Shown piece after piece: positions 1 to 7,879 of a DNA stretch of 43,364 bases. Positions within the stretch are counted from its first letter, which is position 1, and each line of letters starts with the position of its first letter. The notes beneath the pieces are model-generated. The model was not told the DNA's origin and ran no database searches. It saw nothing but the letters and a program-made list of their open reading frames with translations. The position numbers were made by a program, and so were the translations under genes. Source of the DNA: Thiotrichales bacterium (lineage in GTDB: Bacteria > Pseudomonadota > Gammaproteobacteria > Francisellales > CACEW01); the NCBI GenBank assembly GCA_947478525.1, contig CANJVU010000019.1, positions 1-43,364 on the forward strand, written 5' to 3'.

Positions 1-75
1 AGGTTAGTGACTGCTATTGTGATGGAAATTTCTGAACAATGGATCGCTGACAAAATTTACTTAAACGTTAACTGA
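1..75 (+). CDS. IS256-family transposase, C-terminal fragment (partial)
   Basis: Only the last 24 residues are in the window. They begin RLVTAIVMEISEQW and end KIYLNVN before a TGA stop. This matches the usual tail of mutator-type DDE transposases, an R-L-V-(T/S)-A-L segment, a short acidic stretch with E-x-W, then a K/R-x-Y end. The frame is open to the left edge, so the truncation is due to the window and need not reflect decay. The family call rests on this short tail and the adjacent terminal repeat. Confidence 0.6.
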   Translation, partial: RLVTAIVMEISEQWIADKIYLNVN

Positions 76-124
76 AACCGAAGGAGCTAAATTGAGTAAC
101 CGAATTTACAGAAAGTTTGTTGCA
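1..124 (+). mobile_element. Right end of an IS256-family (mutator-type) insertion sequence
   Basis: The window opens inside a transposase reading frame that stops at 75. About 25 bp later comes the sequence gaatttacagaaag followed by TTTGTTGCA (102-124). This resembles the terminal inverted repeat of IS256-family elements and recurs at 767-789 with 20 of 23 bases identical. The rest of the element lies outside the window, so the left end and target duplication cannot be seen. The exact right boundary is inferred. Confidence 0.6.
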
Positions 125-152
125 TAACCCATTTAAAAACAGGATAACCGTC

Positions 153-551
153 ATGTCATCACTTATGTTAAAAACGCCTACCGTGTTGAGCGTTATTCAA
201 AGCGTGAGCACGGGTAATCCGCTATCCCGCCAACAAATCAAATTCATTGAAGACAATGCAATGCTACTTATTGAATTCAGGCCGCGCGATTACTGCGTAA
301 AAGACCAGCTTACCAGTCGCCAAGAGTTAATGATGGAACACGCCGCTGAGGCTTTATTGATAGAGCGTGCAGTTGCGCCGATAGATGCGGGTCATGCGTT
401 CACCACCATCGGTTACAGCATTGCGAACCAATATCATTTCGTAGAGGCAAAAAACCGATTTTTACCGAAGCTGTTTATGATTCAAGACGCCATCCGCGAG
501 AAAGGGCTTTGGCCGGTATGGAATTTGATTAAGGGAGAGAGCGAGGAATAA
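153..551 (+). CDS. Hypothetical protein, 132 aa, between IS256-type terminal sequences
   Basis: I do not recognise this protein. The ATG at 153 has an AGGA ribosome-binding site at 141-144 with an 8-nt spacer. The frame extends upstream to a TTG at 117, but that start would lie inside the insertion-sequence end and has no ribosome-binding site. The product is soluble-looking, with no signal peptide, membrane segment or familiar catalytic motif. It has a moderately acidic end (KGESEE). It sits between two copies of an IS256-type terminal sequence (102-124 and 767-789), so it may be a passenger or a gene left behind by element movement. It may equally be an ordinary lineage-specific gene whose upstream neighbour was displaced. 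Confidence 0.5.
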   Translation: MSSLMLKTPTVLSVIQSVSTGNPLSRQQIKFIEDNAMLLIEFRPRDYCVKDQLTSRQELMMEHAAEALLIERAVAPIDAGHAFTTIGYSIANQYHFVEAKNRFLPKLFMIQDAIREKGLWPVWNLIKGESEE

Positions 552-859
552 TGGGGTGTCTTGTGGGCGGTAATAGCGAATAAAAACAATAATAAGCTGT
601 TGCAACTCATATGGCCGCCCCGCCTATTTCGGCGAGGAGGGAATGATGGAATCAAAGTGACCGCTCCACCAACTGTCCTGCCTATCACTGACGTGGCGGC
701 AGCCTGATGGACTTGTGCATAAACTTCCGAAGCTAACTGTTATGCCTTTAATTTCATGCTTCAGGGGAATTTACAGAAAGAATGTTACACCAGCCAATAT
801 TGTGAGCATAAATGGTGCCTTTTTAATTTTGTGTATAAAAAATTTAGAATAACTTGCAA
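552..859. other. Gene-free stretch with IS remnant sequence
   Basis: No convincing gene is seen in these 308 bases. The only structured item is the second IS256-type terminal sequence at 767-789. The short minus-strand frame across 482-688 has no ribosome-binding site and overlaps the preceding gene, so it is not called. Confidence 0.5.
767..789 (+). repeat. Second copy of IS256-type terminal sequence (solo end)
   Basis: gaatttacagaaag followed by AATGTTACA matches 102-124 at 20 of 23 positions, in the same orientation. No transposase remnant precedes it, so it looks like an orphan right end or the footprint of an older copy. Confidence 0.5.
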
Positions 860-1552
860 TTATTGACGAGCACCAAAAATAGAAGTACCAACTCTCACCA
901 AAGTTGCACCCTCAATAATAGCAGCTTCTAGATCATTGCTCATTCCCATTGAAAGTGTGTCGAGAGTGATTATGCCTTGAGTGCGAACGGTTTCAAAAGA
1001 CTCGCGAAGCCGTGAAAAAGGTATTCGCTGCTCGGCAAAAGAATTCCGTTTTGCAGGTACTGTCATAAAACCGCGCAGAGTTAGATGTGGTAATGATTGA
1101 ATGGCAAATGCAAGAGCCGGTAACTCCGCTAATGTTACCCCGGATTTATTGGACTCTTCATCAATATTGACTTGAATGCAGACATTCAGAGGAGGAAGCA
1201 TTGCTGGACGTTGATCATTTAAGCGTTCTGCAATTTTAAGTCTATCAACACTATGTACCCAAGAAAAATGTTCAGCAATGGCTTTGGTTTTATTAGATTG
1301 GATAGGGCCGATAAAGTGCCATATAATCCCAGGAGGGTTGAACGCTTCAATTTTTGAAATTGCTTCTTGTATATAGCTTTCACCAAAATTTCTCTCTCCC
1401 GTATTAAATGCTGCCTCTATCATTGATAGAGGCTTGGTTTTACTGATCGCTATCAACTGCACTGATTCAGTAGGGCGACCAGCCATAAGGCAATATTTAG
1501 AGATTTCCTTGCGAATGACTGAAATTGATTGAGCAATTGAGTTTTCTATCAT
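860..1552 (-). CDS. yggS: YggS/PLPBP-family pyridoxal phosphate homeostasis protein
   Basis: This is a 230-residue cytosolic protein of the YggS (PLPBP, YBL036c) family, which binds pyridoxal 5'-phosphate in an alanine-racemase-like TIM barrel and keeps vitamin B6 and amino-acid pools balanced; it has no known catalytic activity. The PLP lysine is in AISKTKP near residue 38. The family segments FGESYIQEA, WHFIGPIQSNK, VHSVDR and LSMGMSNDLEAAI are all present, and the C-terminus carries VRVGTSIFG, the phosphate-binding end. I chose the ATG at 1552 rather than the TTG at 1561, because the AAGGA at about 1564-1568 is too close to the TTG and the PLP lysine then falls near its usual number. The gene stands alone here, away from the pilT or proC neighbours it often has. 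Confidence 0.93.
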   Translation of the reverse strand: MIENSIAQSISVIRKEISKYCLMAGRPTESVQLIAISKTKPLSMIEAAFNTGERNFGESYIQEAISKIEAFNPPGIIWHFIGPIQSNKTKAIAEHFSWVHSVDRLKIAERLNDQRPAMLPPLNVCIQVNIDEESNKSGVTLAELPALAFAIQSLPHLTLRGFMTVPAKRNSFAEQRIPFSRLRESFETVRTQGIITLDTLSMGMSNDLEAAIIEGATLVRVGTSIFGARQ

Positions 1553-1601
1553 TTTAAACAAGTTCCTTTGTTAGGATTTCCACATATTTTGCGCATCATC
1601 G

Positions 1602-1628
1602 CAGTTTGGCATATAATATGTCAAACTG
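1602..1628. promoter_or_regulatory. Inverted repeat centred on a TATAAT box
   Basis: CAGTTTG (1602-1608) and CAAACTG (1622-1628) form a perfect 7-bp dyad with a 13-nt centre that contains TATAAT (1612-1617). It looks like an operator overlapping a -10 box. No clear -35 box or downstream gene on the plus strand supports a specific promoter, so the role is uncertain. Confidence 0.3.
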
Positions 1629-1778
1629 AGCATTGCTTGCGATGGCTTTTAATGCATGAATAATTCACATTCCACAGGGTTATTTAGGAGTTTTTACAGA
1701 GTCTTTATCTTCTCCGCCTTCCGTAATGCAAAAGCCTCGATAATTCTAGCGATTAGAAGTAAATACCGATTAATTTCC

Positions 1779-1807
1779 TTGCTCATTAAGCGAATTTTTT
1801 ATAAACT
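1779..1807 (+). promoter_or_regulatory. Probable sigma-70 promoter of the tRNA-Leu gene
   Basis: TTGCTC (1779-1784) and TAAACT (1802-1807) are separated by exactly 17 bases. Transcription would start about 22 bases before the mature tRNA 5' end. Confidence 0.5.
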
Positions 1808-1836
1808 TACACCTCTGAGTTTATCTTGATTCCAAT

Positions 1837-1925
1837 GCCCGGGTGGTGAAACAGGTAGACACAAGGGACTTAAAATCCCTCGGGTGGTAACGCCCATGCC
1901 GGTTCGACTCCGGCCCCGGGCACCA
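1837..1925 (+). tRNA. tRNA-Leu (anticodon UAA)
   Basis: This 89-nt sequence folds as a class II tRNA. The acceptor GCCCGGG pairs with CCCGGGC, followed by discriminator A and an encoded CCA (1923-1925). The D-arm contains GGTAGAC. The anticodon stem-loop GGGAC-TTAAAAT-CCC has anticodon TAA, and a long variable arm precedes GGTTCGACTCC in the T-arm. The anticodon and variable arm fit leucine UAA, which reads UUA and UUG. Confidence 0.96.
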
Positions 1926-1969
1926 TTTTTTTGAAACCTTTACTTGCGTCAACTACTGCGTTACGCTTT

Positions 1970-3262
1970 ATGCTTCGAAGCTCCAACAGGCAGATTTTTG
2001 TGCAAACTCCATTAAATAAAAAATCACTATTCCACTATGGCTGGGTGATCTGGTTTGTCGCGGCATTATTTTACGCCGTCGAATTTTTCCAGCGCGTCGC
2101 ACCTAGCGTGATTGCCAAACCCTTGGCTGATGGGTTTCATATTTTGCCGGCGACGTTGGGCCTGGTGATGTCGTTTTATTATTATGCGTATGCAGTGTCG
2201 CAAATTCCGGTGGGGATTTTGCTGGATCGCTTTGGTGCGCGTTACAACCTGGCGATCGCCTGTTTTGTGGTGGCATTGGGGACCATTTTATTTTCCACCA
2301 CCGATGCGCTGTGGGTATTGGCATTGGCGCGGATTCTGGTGGGTATTGGTTCAGCCTTTGCGTTTATCGGTTGCTTAAAATTATCACGGGATTGGTTTCC
2401 CAGTCGGCAGTACGCAGTGGTGGTGGGGTTGACCAATACTTTGGGTGTGGTCGGTGCGTTGGCGGGTTTGGAGCCGTTGACAATATTGATGAATCGCATT
2501 GGTTGGCAACAGGCGTTGCTGGTCACGGCAATGGTGGGTATCATCATTAGCCTGTTATTGGTATTGGTGGTGCGTGATCGTAAACGTGAGCCGATGAGCT
2601 GTTGTAAAACGTTGACCATCAGCGCTTGGCAAGGCTTGAAGTTGTTGGTGAAAAGCTGGCAGGCATGGTTGATCAGCATCTACGCCGGCTTGATGGTGGC
2701 GCCGATTATCGCTTTCGCCGAGTTATGGGGCGTGGCCTATTTTGAAAAGACTCAGGGTTTATCGCCAACACTGGCGGCGCAAGCCAATACCTTGATTTTT
2801 ATTGGCATCGCTGTCGGTGGGCCCTTGAATGGTTTATTCTCGGGCTGGATCTCACGGCGCAAACCGGTGATGCTGATCGGTAATCTTATGGCGTTGCTGT
2901 TATTTATGGTGATTATCCTGGTGCCACATTTACCTTTGCTGAGCTTGGAAACGATTATGTTCGCCTTTGGCTTTTTCACCAGTAGTATGTTGGTAGCGTT
3001 TCCACTCAATGCTGAATTACACCCGCGGCAGATCAGTGGCAGCGTGATGGCGGTGACCAATATGTTTATCATGATCATCGGCGCGTCTTTTCAACCGTTG
3101 ATTGGTTTGGTATTGCAAGTTACTCAACACGCCGATGATTTGATTCAAGCCACCAACCAAGACTTCCGCCATGCGTTGTGGATTTTACCGATCGCGCTGG
3201 CGGTGAATTTGTTGATTTTGTGTTGGATTAAAGAAAGTCATTGTGCTCATCAAAGTCGGTAG
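1970..3262 (+). CDS. MFS transporter, 12 transmembrane segments
   Basis: This is a roughly 430-residue inner-membrane carrier of the major facilitator superfamily. The first half opens with HYGWVIWFVAALFYAVEFFQ, then has the loop 2-3 signature GILLDRFGARYN, the family's G-x-L-x-D-R-x-G-x-R motif. A second half-motif is seen at SGWISRRKPV. The substrate is unknown. The family includes proton-coupled organic-anion and nitrate/nitrite-like carriers. A related MFS gene lies at 33503-34750; both end in W-(M/I)-K-E-(S/T)-H-C, suggesting paralogues. The start is uncertain: a TTG at 1931 continues the frame, but the ATG at 1970 is preferred. The gene follows the tRNA by 44 bases and may share its promoter. 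Confidence 0.85.
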   Translation: MLRSSNRQIFVQTPLNKKSLFHYGWVIWFVAALFYAVEFFQRVAPSVIAKPLADGFHILPATLGLVMSFYYYAYAVSQIPVGILLDRFGARYNLAIACFVVALGTILFSTTDALWVLALARILVGIGSAFAFIGCLKLSRDWFPSRQYAVVVGLTNTLGVVGALAGLEPLTILMNRIGWQQALLVTAMVGIIISLLLVLVVRDRKREPMSCCKTLTISAWQGLKLLVKSWQAWLISIYAGLMVAPIIAFAELWGVAYFEKTQGLSPTLAAQANTLIFIGIAVGGPLNGLFSGWISRRKPVMLIGNLMALLLFMVIILVPHLPLLSLETIMFAFGFFTSSMLVAFPLNAELHPRQISGSVMAVTNMFIMIIGASFQPLIGLVLQVTQHADDLIQATNQDFRHALWILPIALAVNLLILCWIKESHCAHQSR

Positions 3263-3304
3263 ATGTGTGAGTAATTTTTTATTAAGCAGATCGATTAAAA
3301 ACGA

Positions 3305-4276
3305 TTATACCAACTGCGCAAACTGCTCAGCAAAATAAGTAATAATCAAGTCGGCACCGGCGCGTTTGATGGAGGTTAAGATTTCTAGCATCATTGCCTG
3401 CTCATTGACCCAGCCTTTTTCGGCGGCGGCTTTCACCATCGAGTATTCGGCGCTTACGTTATAAGCGGCGAGGGGCAGGGTAAAACGGTCGCGGATGGTT
3501 TTTATCACATCGAGGTAGGCCAGTGCCGGTTTGACCATTAGAAAGTCAGCGCCTTGCGCGACGTCGAGCTCGGCTTCGCGGATGGCTTCACGGACGTTGG
3601 CATAGTCCATTTGATGGCTTTTGCGATCGCCGGATTGTGGGGTGGCGTCGGCGGCTTCGCGGAATGGGCCGTAGAATGACGAGCCGTATTTGACGGAGTA
3701 GGACATAATCGCAGTATGTTCAAAATGCGCCCGGTCTAATGCTTCTCGCATTGCACCGATCATGCCGTCAATCATGCCGCTGGGGGCGACGATATCGGCG
3801 CCAGCTTGGGCATGGGAGACAGCGATTTTTTGTAAAATGTTAAGTGTGGCATCATTGTCGACGGTGGTGGTGCAGCCAATATGATGCAACGGTCCGCAGT
3901 GGCCATGGCTGGTGTAGCTGCATAAACAAACATCGGTAATAATGGTGAGCTCAGGCGCTGCTTTTTTTATGGCGCGAATCGCCTGCTGTGCTGTGCCGTT
4001 GTCAGAATAGCTGTCGCTGCCGGTGGCATCTTTGGTATCAGTCAAGCCGAATAATAGCACCGCAGGAATGCCAAGTTTGGCCAGGTGCTCAGCGTGTGCG
4101 GCAATGCGGTCTACTGACCATTGGTATTGTCCAGGCATAGCGTCGATCGGTTTTTGGATGTTGTGGCCAGGGCAAATAAACAGCGGGCAGATCAGGTCGC
4201 GCACGTTGACTTCAGTTTCACGCACCATGCTGCGTAAATTGGGGGTTAAGCGTAAGCGTCGGGGTCTGTTGATCAT
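3305..4276 (-). CDS. hemB: Delta-aminolevulinic acid dehydratase (porphobilinogen synthase)
   Basis: HemB condenses two 5-aminolevulinate molecules into porphobilinogen in the cytosol, the second common step of haem synthesis. At 323 residues it is the usual length. The two Schiff-base lysines are visible: K196 in SYSVKYGSSFYGPFREA and K249 in DFLMVKPALAYLDV. The metal site C117-x-C119-x7-C127 in DVCLCSYTSHGHCGPL is the cysteine-rich zinc type. Its ATG overlaps the yhbY stop by 4 bases (ATGA), so translation is probably coupled and the two genes form one transcript from the promoter near 4575-4604. It converges on the MFS gene with a 42-base gap in which I see no strong terminator. Confidence 0.98.
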   Translation of the reverse strand: MINRPRRLRLTPNLRSMVRETEVNVRDLICPLFICPGHNIQKPIDAMPGQYQWSVDRIAAHAEHLAKLGIPAVLLFGLTDTKDATGSDSYSDNGTAQQAIRAIKKAAPELTIITDVCLCSYTSHGHCGPLHHIGCTTTVDNDATLNILQKIAVSHAQAGADIVAPSGMIDGMIGAMREALDRAHFEHTAIMSYSVKYGSSFYGPFREAADATPQSGDRKSHQMDYANVREAIREAELDVAQGADFLMVKPALAYLDVIKTIRDRFTLPLAAYNVSAEYSMVKAAAEKGWVNEQAMMLEILTSIKRAGADLIITYFAEQFAQLV

Positions 4277-4548
4277 TTTTCTTTCTTTTTGCGATAGAGA
4301 ATAGCGATATGGCCGATCGAGCCAATCAGCTCAACCTGAGTTTTTTCAACGATTTCTTGGATCATGAGTTTGCGTGCGTCACGGTCTTCGGCGGCCACTT
4401 TGACTTTAATCAGTTCGTGGCAATCGAGCGCGGCGTTAATTTCTACGATCACGCTGGGCGTTAAGCCTTTTTGACCCAATAAAACCACGGGTTTGAGTGA
4501 ATGCGCTTGGGCTTTGAGGGCGCGTTGACGTTCCTTGGTGAGTGACAT
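4273..4548 (-). CDS. yhbY: CRS1-YhbY domain RNA-binding protein
   Basis: This 91-residue protein is a single CRM (CRS1-YhbY) domain that associates with pre-50S ribosomal particles. The loop G-Q-K-G-L (GxxG-type RNA-contact loop) is at about residues 26-30, followed by the family's helices with NAALDCHELIKVKV. A basic KKKEK tail ends the protein. It is the first gene of the yhbY-hemB pair. In most gammaproteobacteria yhbY is divergent from rlmE; here that order is kept but a PagL-like gene has been placed between them. Confidence 0.93.
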   Translation of the reverse strand: MSLTKERQRALKAQAHSLKPVVLLGQKGLTPSVIVEINAALDCHELIKVKVAAEDRDARKLMIQEIVEKTQVELIGSIGHIAILYRKKKEK

Positions 4549-4574
4549 AGAGGTTCCTTATTGCATTGGCGCGT

Positions 4575-4604
4575 AGTATAACGCATCTTGCCGCAAAAAG
4601 TCAC
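4575..4604 (-). promoter_or_regulatory. Probable promoter of yhbY-hemB
   Basis: On the minus strand, GTGACT (4599-4604) and TATACT (4575-4580) are separated by 18 bases, about 27 bases upstream of the yhbY start. The -35 box is only a partial match. Confidence 0.45.
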
Positions 4605-4615
4605 ACACAATGCAC

Positions 4616-5191
4616 TTAAAACCGCAGGCCAGTGTAGAACATCACCGGTATGGTTACGCCTGCATTATGCTGGCTGATGCCAGCGTTAGAATAATGGAGT
4701 ATGCGTATGCCTGCAACGATGGGGTATGGTGTGTTGATTAATGTGCCGATGCCGAAAAAGTCTTGAAAAGTAAAGTGAATGCCAAGGTGGCGGTCTTTAA
4801 ATTGCGTATCTGACAGCCAGCCGGGGCCTGCGCCACCTTCCAGAAAGGGTTGAAACATGCCTTGAGATAGGATATACCAACGCACTACAGGGGTCAGCGT
4901 AACCACGGTTAAATTATTGTAAACCAATGGTGAACCTTGGTACATCAGATCCTGGTTGTGCAGGTGAGCATAGCTAAGCTCAGTACCAAAATTTATACCA
5001 TAGGCATGCCAGGCGCTGGGGAAGTAGCCTGCGGACACGCGATATTCGCGTACACCAACAGAATCGTTGAAATTCAATAAATTGCCATTCGCATATCCGC
5101 CGGTGATTTCCCACGGGGTATCCGTTCCCGCATAAGTAAGTGTTGAAAACGCCAGCAATGCAGCGCAGCCGAGATATTTAATCATTGACAT
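4616..5191 (-). CDS. PagL-like lipid A 3-O-deacylase / acyloxyacyl hydrolase family protein
   Basis: This is a predicted outer-membrane beta-barrel of 191 residues. It starts with a signal peptide (MSMIKYLGCAALLAFSTLTY, cleaved near AGT) and ends in an aromatic barrel-insertion signature, YTGLRF. The PagL-family signature H-x-S-N is present as H166-Y-S168-N in ILHYSNAGIS. PagL removes the 3-hydroxyacyl chain at lipid A position 3. The third triad residue, a glutamate 14 residues after the histidine in characterised PagL, is Thr180 here, so activity is uncertain. The ATG at 5191 was chosen for its AAGGG ribosome-binding site with 6-7-nt spacing; the frame continues further upstream without support. 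It lies between yhbY and rlmE, normally direct neighbours, which suggests insertion of the gene. Confidence 0.8.
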   Translation of the reverse strand: MSMIKYLGCAALLAFSTLTYAGTDTPWEITGGYANGNLLNFNDSVGVREYRVSAGYFPSAWHAYGINFGTELSYAHLHNQDLMYQGSPLVYNNLTVVTLTPVVRWYILSQGMFQPFLEGGAGPGWLSDTQFKDRHLGIHFTFQDFFGIGTLINTPYPIVAGIRILHYSNAGISQHNAGVTIPVMFYTGLRF

Positions 5192-5250
5192 AACCATTCC
5201 CTTGTCATTACAGTGAAGCGTTAAATGTACCTGAGAAATTGAAAATAGCA

Positions 5251-5886
5251 ATGGCGAGATCGAAAAGTTCAACACAGTGGTTAAAAGAACACTTTAGTGA
5301 TCCTTATGTGAAAAAAGCCCAACAAGAAGGCTGGCGTTCGCGGGCGGCGTATAAGTTGTTGGAAATTCATAAAAAATATCGTATTTTCAAACCAGGCATG
5401 ACGGTGGTCGATTTGGGTGCGGCACCAGGTAGCTGGATGCAGGTAGCGGTATCGTTGATTGGCGGTAAAGGCCAAATCATCGCCATGGATATTTTGCCCA
5501 TGGATGGATTGGCTGATGCCACGGTAATTCAGGGCGATTTTACCGAAGCGGCGGTGCATCAACAATTATTACAGGCGTTAAATGGCAAGGCTGTGGATGT
5601 GGTGTTGTCGGACATTGCGCCCAATATGAGCGGCAATAAATCGGCCGATCAATTAAAAATGATCTACCTACTTGAATTGGCTTATGATTTTGCTAGAAAA
5701 GTGCTGACACCTAAAGGCGTTTTTTTAATGAAAGCTTTTTATGGCGAAGGCTTTGATGTCTTTTTGAGAATGCTTAAACAAGAATGTGTGGAGGTTAAAA
5801 TCATCAAGCCAGATGCCTCACGTAGCCGATCAGCAGAATGTTATGTGTTGGTTCAGGGTGTTAATAAGCGCGAAAAACCGCTATAA
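5251..5886 (+). CDS. rlmE: 23S rRNA 2'-O-ribose methyltransferase RlmE (FtsJ/RrmJ)
   Basis: RlmE methylates U2552 of 23S rRNA at the 2'-O position, late in 50S assembly, using S-adenosylmethionine. The protein is 211 residues from the ATG at 5251; a TTG four codons earlier lacks support. The N-terminal RNA-binding part RSRAAYKLLEI is followed by the SAM motif VVDLGAAPGSWMQVA. The K-D-K-E tetrad is recognisable: K in SRAAYKL, D in VLSDIAPNMSG, K in FLMKAF, and E in SAECYVL. It is divergent from the PagL-like gene (59-bp gap) and precedes ftsH by 59 bp, the conserved rlmE-ftsH order. Confidence 0.97.
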   Translation: MARSKSSTQWLKEHFSDPYVKKAQQEGWRSRAAYKLLEIHKKYRIFKPGMTVVDLGAAPGSWMQVAVSLIGGKGQIIAMDILPMDGLADATVIQGDFTEAAVHQQLLQALNGKAVDVVLSDIAPNMSGNKSADQLKMIYLLELAYDFARKVLTPKGVFLMKAFYGEGFDVFLRMLKQECVEVKIIKPDASRSRSAECYVLVQGVNKREKPL

Positions 5887-5895
5887 TGAAAAGAC

Positions 5896-5926
5896 GGTAG
5901 GGTGGATTAGCGCAGCGTAATCTACC
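5896..5926. repeat. Interspersed palindrome-like repeat between rlmE and ftsH
   Basis: GGTAG...CTACC arms enclose GGATTAGCG-CAGCGTAATC. Sequences of this type are scattered between genes in many gammaproteobacteria. No second copy was found in this window, so this call rests on general recognition. It has no U-tract and is not a strong terminator. Confidence 0.35.
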
Positions 5927-5945
5927 AAAAAATCAAGGATATTAC

Positions 5946-7865
5946 ATGAACGACAAAGTCAAACATCTATTGTTATGGGTAGGTGTGATCATCTTGCTGG
6001 TATTTGTGTTTAACAGCTTTTCTGAGCGTGATCAAACGGCGGAATCAACGGCGGTGAATTACTCTGATTTTATGCAGCAAATTGATGCCAATCAAATCAA
6101 GAGTGTGGTGATTAGCAATCAAGATATCACGGGCACTACTGATGCAGGCAAGTCTTTCACGACTTATTTGCCGTGGCGTGACCCCTTCTTAACCGATCGG
6201 TTGTTGGCGCATCATGTCAACATTAAAGCAACGCCACCAGAGCAACATGGTATCTTATTTACTTTATTTATGAACCTATTGCCCGTTTTGGTGATCATGG
6301 GCTTGATTTTCTTCTTGATGCGTCAGCAAATGGGCAGTGGCAAAGGCGGTGTGTTCTCGTTGGGTAAGTCCAAAGCGCGCCTGATGGGTGAAGACCAGGT
6401 TAAGGTCACATTGGATGATGTGGCGGGCATTGAAGAGGCTAAAGAAGAGGTAAGTGAGATTGTTGACTTCTTGCGTGATCCAAAAAAATATCAGGATATC
6501 GGTGGTAAAATTCCTCATGGTATTTTGATGGTGGGTCCGCCGGGAACCGGTAAAACCCTTTTGGCTAGAGCGATTGCTGGAGAAGCCAAAGTGCCATTTT
6601 TCTCGATTTCCGGTTCTGATTTTGTGGAGATGTTTGTTGGTGTGGGGGCATCGCGGGTGCGTGATATGTTTGCGCAAGCCAAAAAGCGTGCGCCTTGTAT
6701 TATTTTCATTGATGAGATTGATGCCGTTGGTCGTCATCGTGGAAATGGCATGGGAGGTGGTCACGATGAACGTGAACAGACCTTGAACCAGATGTTGGTG
6801 GAAATGGATGGTTTTAATGAAAACGAAGGTGTTATCGTGATTGCCGCAACCAATCGTCCGGATGTATTGGATGCTGCTTTGCTGCGCCCAGGACGTTTTG
6901 ATCGTCAAGTAGTGGTTGGGTTGCCGGATGTGCGGGGTCGTGAACAGATTTTAAAAGTGCACATGCGTAAAGTCTCATTGGCAGAAGGTGTGCAGCCAGC
7001 GTTTTTGGCGCGTGGTACTCCTGGATTTTCTGGTGCTGATTTGGCCAATTTGGTCAACGAAGCGGCTCTCTTTGCCGCACGTAAAAGCCGCAATAAAGTG
7101 ACCATGGATGATTTTGAGAAAGCCAAAGATAAAATTCTGATGGGTGCTGAACGTCGTACCCTGGCGATGAGTGAAGAGGAGAAAAAATTAACCGCGTATC
7201 ATGAGGCAGGCCACGCCGTTATCGGGCGTTTGGTGCCGGATCATGACCCGGTGTACAAAGTCAGTATTATTCCGCGTGGTCGTGCCTTGGGTGTGACCAT
7301 GTATTTGCCAGAAGGTGATCGCGTCAGCTATAGCCGTCGTCGTTTGGAAAGCCAGCTCTCTAGTATTTTTGGTGGCCGTTTGGCAGAAGAATTGATTTAT
7401 GGCGAGGAGCGTGTCACCACCGGTGCATCCAATGACATTCAAAAAGCCACTGAAATTGCACGTAATATGGTGACCAAATGGGGTTTGTCGAAGATGGGGC
7501 CGTTGAATTATAGCGATGATCACGATCAGCCGTTTGGCCCACAGTCAATGGGTGGTGGGAAGCGGGATATTTCCGAGCAAACCGCCTCAGCCATTGATGT
7601 TGAGGTCAAAGAAATTATCGACCGTAATTATGTGCGGGCACAGCAGTTATTAAAAGATAATGTCGATATTTTGCACGCGATGGCCGATGCCTTGACTAAA
7701 TACGAAACCTTGGATCGCAATCAGGTTGATGATTTAATGGCGCGCAAAGTGCCGCAAGAGCCAGAAGGTTGGCGTGAACCCGTGGCGGTTAAAACCGTCG
7801 CAGCAGGGGAAAATTTGGTGGCAAATCAGCCGAAGGTGGAAGAGAAAAAACCAGAGACAAAATAA
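5946..7865 (+). CDS. ftsH: ATP-dependent zinc metalloprotease FtsH
   Basis: FtsH is a hexameric AAA+ protease anchored in the inner membrane. It degrades misassembled membrane proteins and regulators such as LpxC, balancing lipopolysaccharide synthesis. The protein has 639 residues. Membrane helices lie at about 7-24 and 101-124, with a periplasmic domain between. The Walker A motif GPPGTGKT is at 197-204, Walker B is in [12 protein letters not shown], and the second region of homology is in [20 protein letters not shown]. The zinc-binding HEAGH is at 419-423. It follows rlmE. In many relatives folP and glmM come next; here a ROK kinase converges on it instead. The two stop codons are 3 bases apart inside an inverted repeat. 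Confidence 0.99.
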   Translation: MNDKVKHLLLWVGVIILLVFVFNSFSERDQTAESTAVNYSDFMQQIDANQIKSVVISNQDITGTTDAGKSFTTYLPWRDPFLTDRLLAHHVNIKATPPEQHGILFTLFMNLLPVLVIMGLIFFLMRQQMGSGKGGVFSLGKSKARLMGEDQVKVTLDDVAGIEEAKEEVSEIVDFLRDPKKYQDIGGKIPHGILMVGPPGTGKTLLARAIAGEAKVPFFSISGSDFVEMFVGVGASRVRDMFAQAKKRAPCIIFIDEIDAVGRHRGNGMGGGHDEREQTLNQMLVEMDGFNENEGVIVIAATNRPDVLDAALLRPGRFDRQVVVGLPDVRGREQILKVHMRKVSLAEGVQPAFLARGTPGFSGADLANLVNEAALFAARKSRNKVTMDDFEKAKDKILMGAERRTLAMSEEEKKLTAYHEAGHAVIGRLVPDHDPVYKVSIIPRGRALGVTMYLPEGDRVSYSRRRLESQLSSIFGGRLAEELIYGEERVTTGASNDIQKATEIARNMVTKWGLSKMGPLNYSDDHDQPFGPQSMGGGKRDISEQTASAIDVEVKEIIDRNYVRAQQLLKDNVDILHAMADALTKYETLDRNQVDDLMARKVPQEPEGWREPVAVKTVAAGENLVANQPKVEEKKPETK

Positions 7866-7879
7866 AAATTATTTTGTCT
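7855..7879. terminator. Inverted repeat spanning the ftsH and ROK kinase stop codons
   Basis: AGACAAAATAA-AAA-TTATTTTGTCT is a perfect 11-bp dyad with a 3-base centre. It contains both stop codons of the converging genes. It is AT-rich, so it may act as a weak bidirectional terminator, or it may simply reflect both proteins ending in Thr-Lys-stop. Confidence 0.4.

Noticed and set aside
482..688. 68-residue minus-strand frame
   Set aside because: It has no ribosome-binding site or recognisable content and overlaps the better-supported gene at 153-551.
6276..6908. Long minus-strand frame of 210 codons within ftsH
   Set aside because: It is an antisense shadow of ftsH; its composition (many His, Thr, Asn) is typical of such shadows.
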